From contig NZ_ALVU02000001.1 of the NCBI RefSeq assembly GCF_000332075.2, positions 3,732,324 to 3,796,323 on the forward strand: a stretch of DNA of 64,000 nucleotides. The letters run 5' to 3'. Under the pieces are notes generated by a model. It was not told the origin of the DNA, did not search any database, and saw only the letters and a program-made list of their open reading frames with translations. The DNA comes from Synechocystis sp. PCC 7509 (GTDB lineage: Bacteria > Cyanobacteriota > Cyanobacteriia > Cyanobacteriales > Chroococcidiopsidaceae). The position numbers and the translations under genes are program-made. Positions 63,728 through 64,000 of this stretch are shown here, piece by piece; the stretch's first letter is position 1; each line of letters opens with the position of its first letter.

Positions 63728-64000
63728 ATGACTAATACGCCGTCGCCCAAGCCGATTGTAATTGCTCCATCTATCCTATCTGCTGATTTTAGCCGTTTGG
63801 GGGATGAAATTCGGGCTATTGATGCCGCCGGAGCCGATTGGATTCACGTTGATGTCATGGATGGTCGATTTGTCCCCAATATTACCATTGGGCCATTAAT
63901 CGTTGAAGCTATTCGTCCCATTACCCAAAAACCTCTAGATGTCCACTTAATGATTGTCGAACCGGAAAAGTATGTAGCAGATTTTGCCAAAGCGGGAGCA
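63728..64000 (+). CDS. rpe: Ribulose-phosphate 3-epimerase, partial (cut by the window edge)
   Basis: The first 91 residues, from ATG 63728 with AGGAG upstream. [17 protein letters not shown] and [16 protein letters not shown] (His and Asp metal ligands) and [13 protein letters not shown] match Rpe, which interconverts ribulose-5-P and xylulose-5-P in the Calvin cycle and pentose pathway. The rest lies beyond the window. Confidence 0.96.
   Translation, partial: MTNTPSPKPIVIAPSILSADFSRLGDEIRAIDAAGADWIHVDVMDGRFVPNITIGPLIVEAIRPITQKPLDVHLMIVEPEKYVADFAKAGA

Overview
The window is cyanobacterial. It carries psbV, a second psbV-like cytochrome gene, plastocyanin, cytochrome c6, petM, ycf39 and an NblR-type regulator, and it is dotted with the HIP1 octamer GCGATCGC. 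The gene families fit a Chroococcidiopsis/Gloeocapsa-like lineage, but no species is claimed.

Layout. (1) 1-500: decayed ends of two transposase genes. (2) 751-18384: a tRNA-Cys(GCA) gene followed by a 17.56-kb integrated element. A 47-bp direct repeat (778-824 and 18338-18384) bounds it, and the repeat is the 3' part of the tRNA from the anticodon arm on. The element carries a tyrosine recombinase beside the tRNA, a leftward block of small regulatory and zinc-ribbon genes (2049-4843), and a rightward block with an XRE regulator and two related winged-helix, initiator-like genes (5117-7988). A long leftward late block follows (8019-18178): a lysin with an L,D-transpeptidase-like motif, a holin-like protein, tail-fibre/adhesin-like proteins, several unrecognised proteins and a short glycosyltransferase. 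No capsid, portal, terminase, tape-measure or sheath gene is recognisable. (3) 18633-64000: ordinary chromosome with housekeeping, photosynthesis and metal-homeostasis genes, and a few small gene relics.

How the genes work together. In the element, paired TTAGGCAC motifs at both ends look like recombinase arm sites. A conserved AT-rich motif overlaps two leftward promoters and lies beside the XRE repressor start, which suggests one repressor circuit. A 10-bp core motif (GATACAGAAT, usually AAGTGATACAGAATCC) recurs nine times, only between 1.3 and 8.0 kb. A repeat-rich patch inside the larger initiator-like gene is a candidate origin.

In the chromosome, 25.8-29.8 kb forms a metal module: an Nramp importer, an ArsR/SmtB sensor, and a divergent Zn/Cd-type P-type ATPase with an SmtB-like operator. 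The 44-51 kb stretch holds petM, pdxA, leuB, a prepilin peptidase, accD, psbV, psbV2, petE and petJ, so two PSII-type cytochromes and both alternative soluble electron carriers are adjacent. The 52.8-58.4 kb stretch holds an ABC-2 exporter, a LuxR-type regulator, and a divergent PfpI/membrane-protein/hydrolase operon. The window ends inside rpe.
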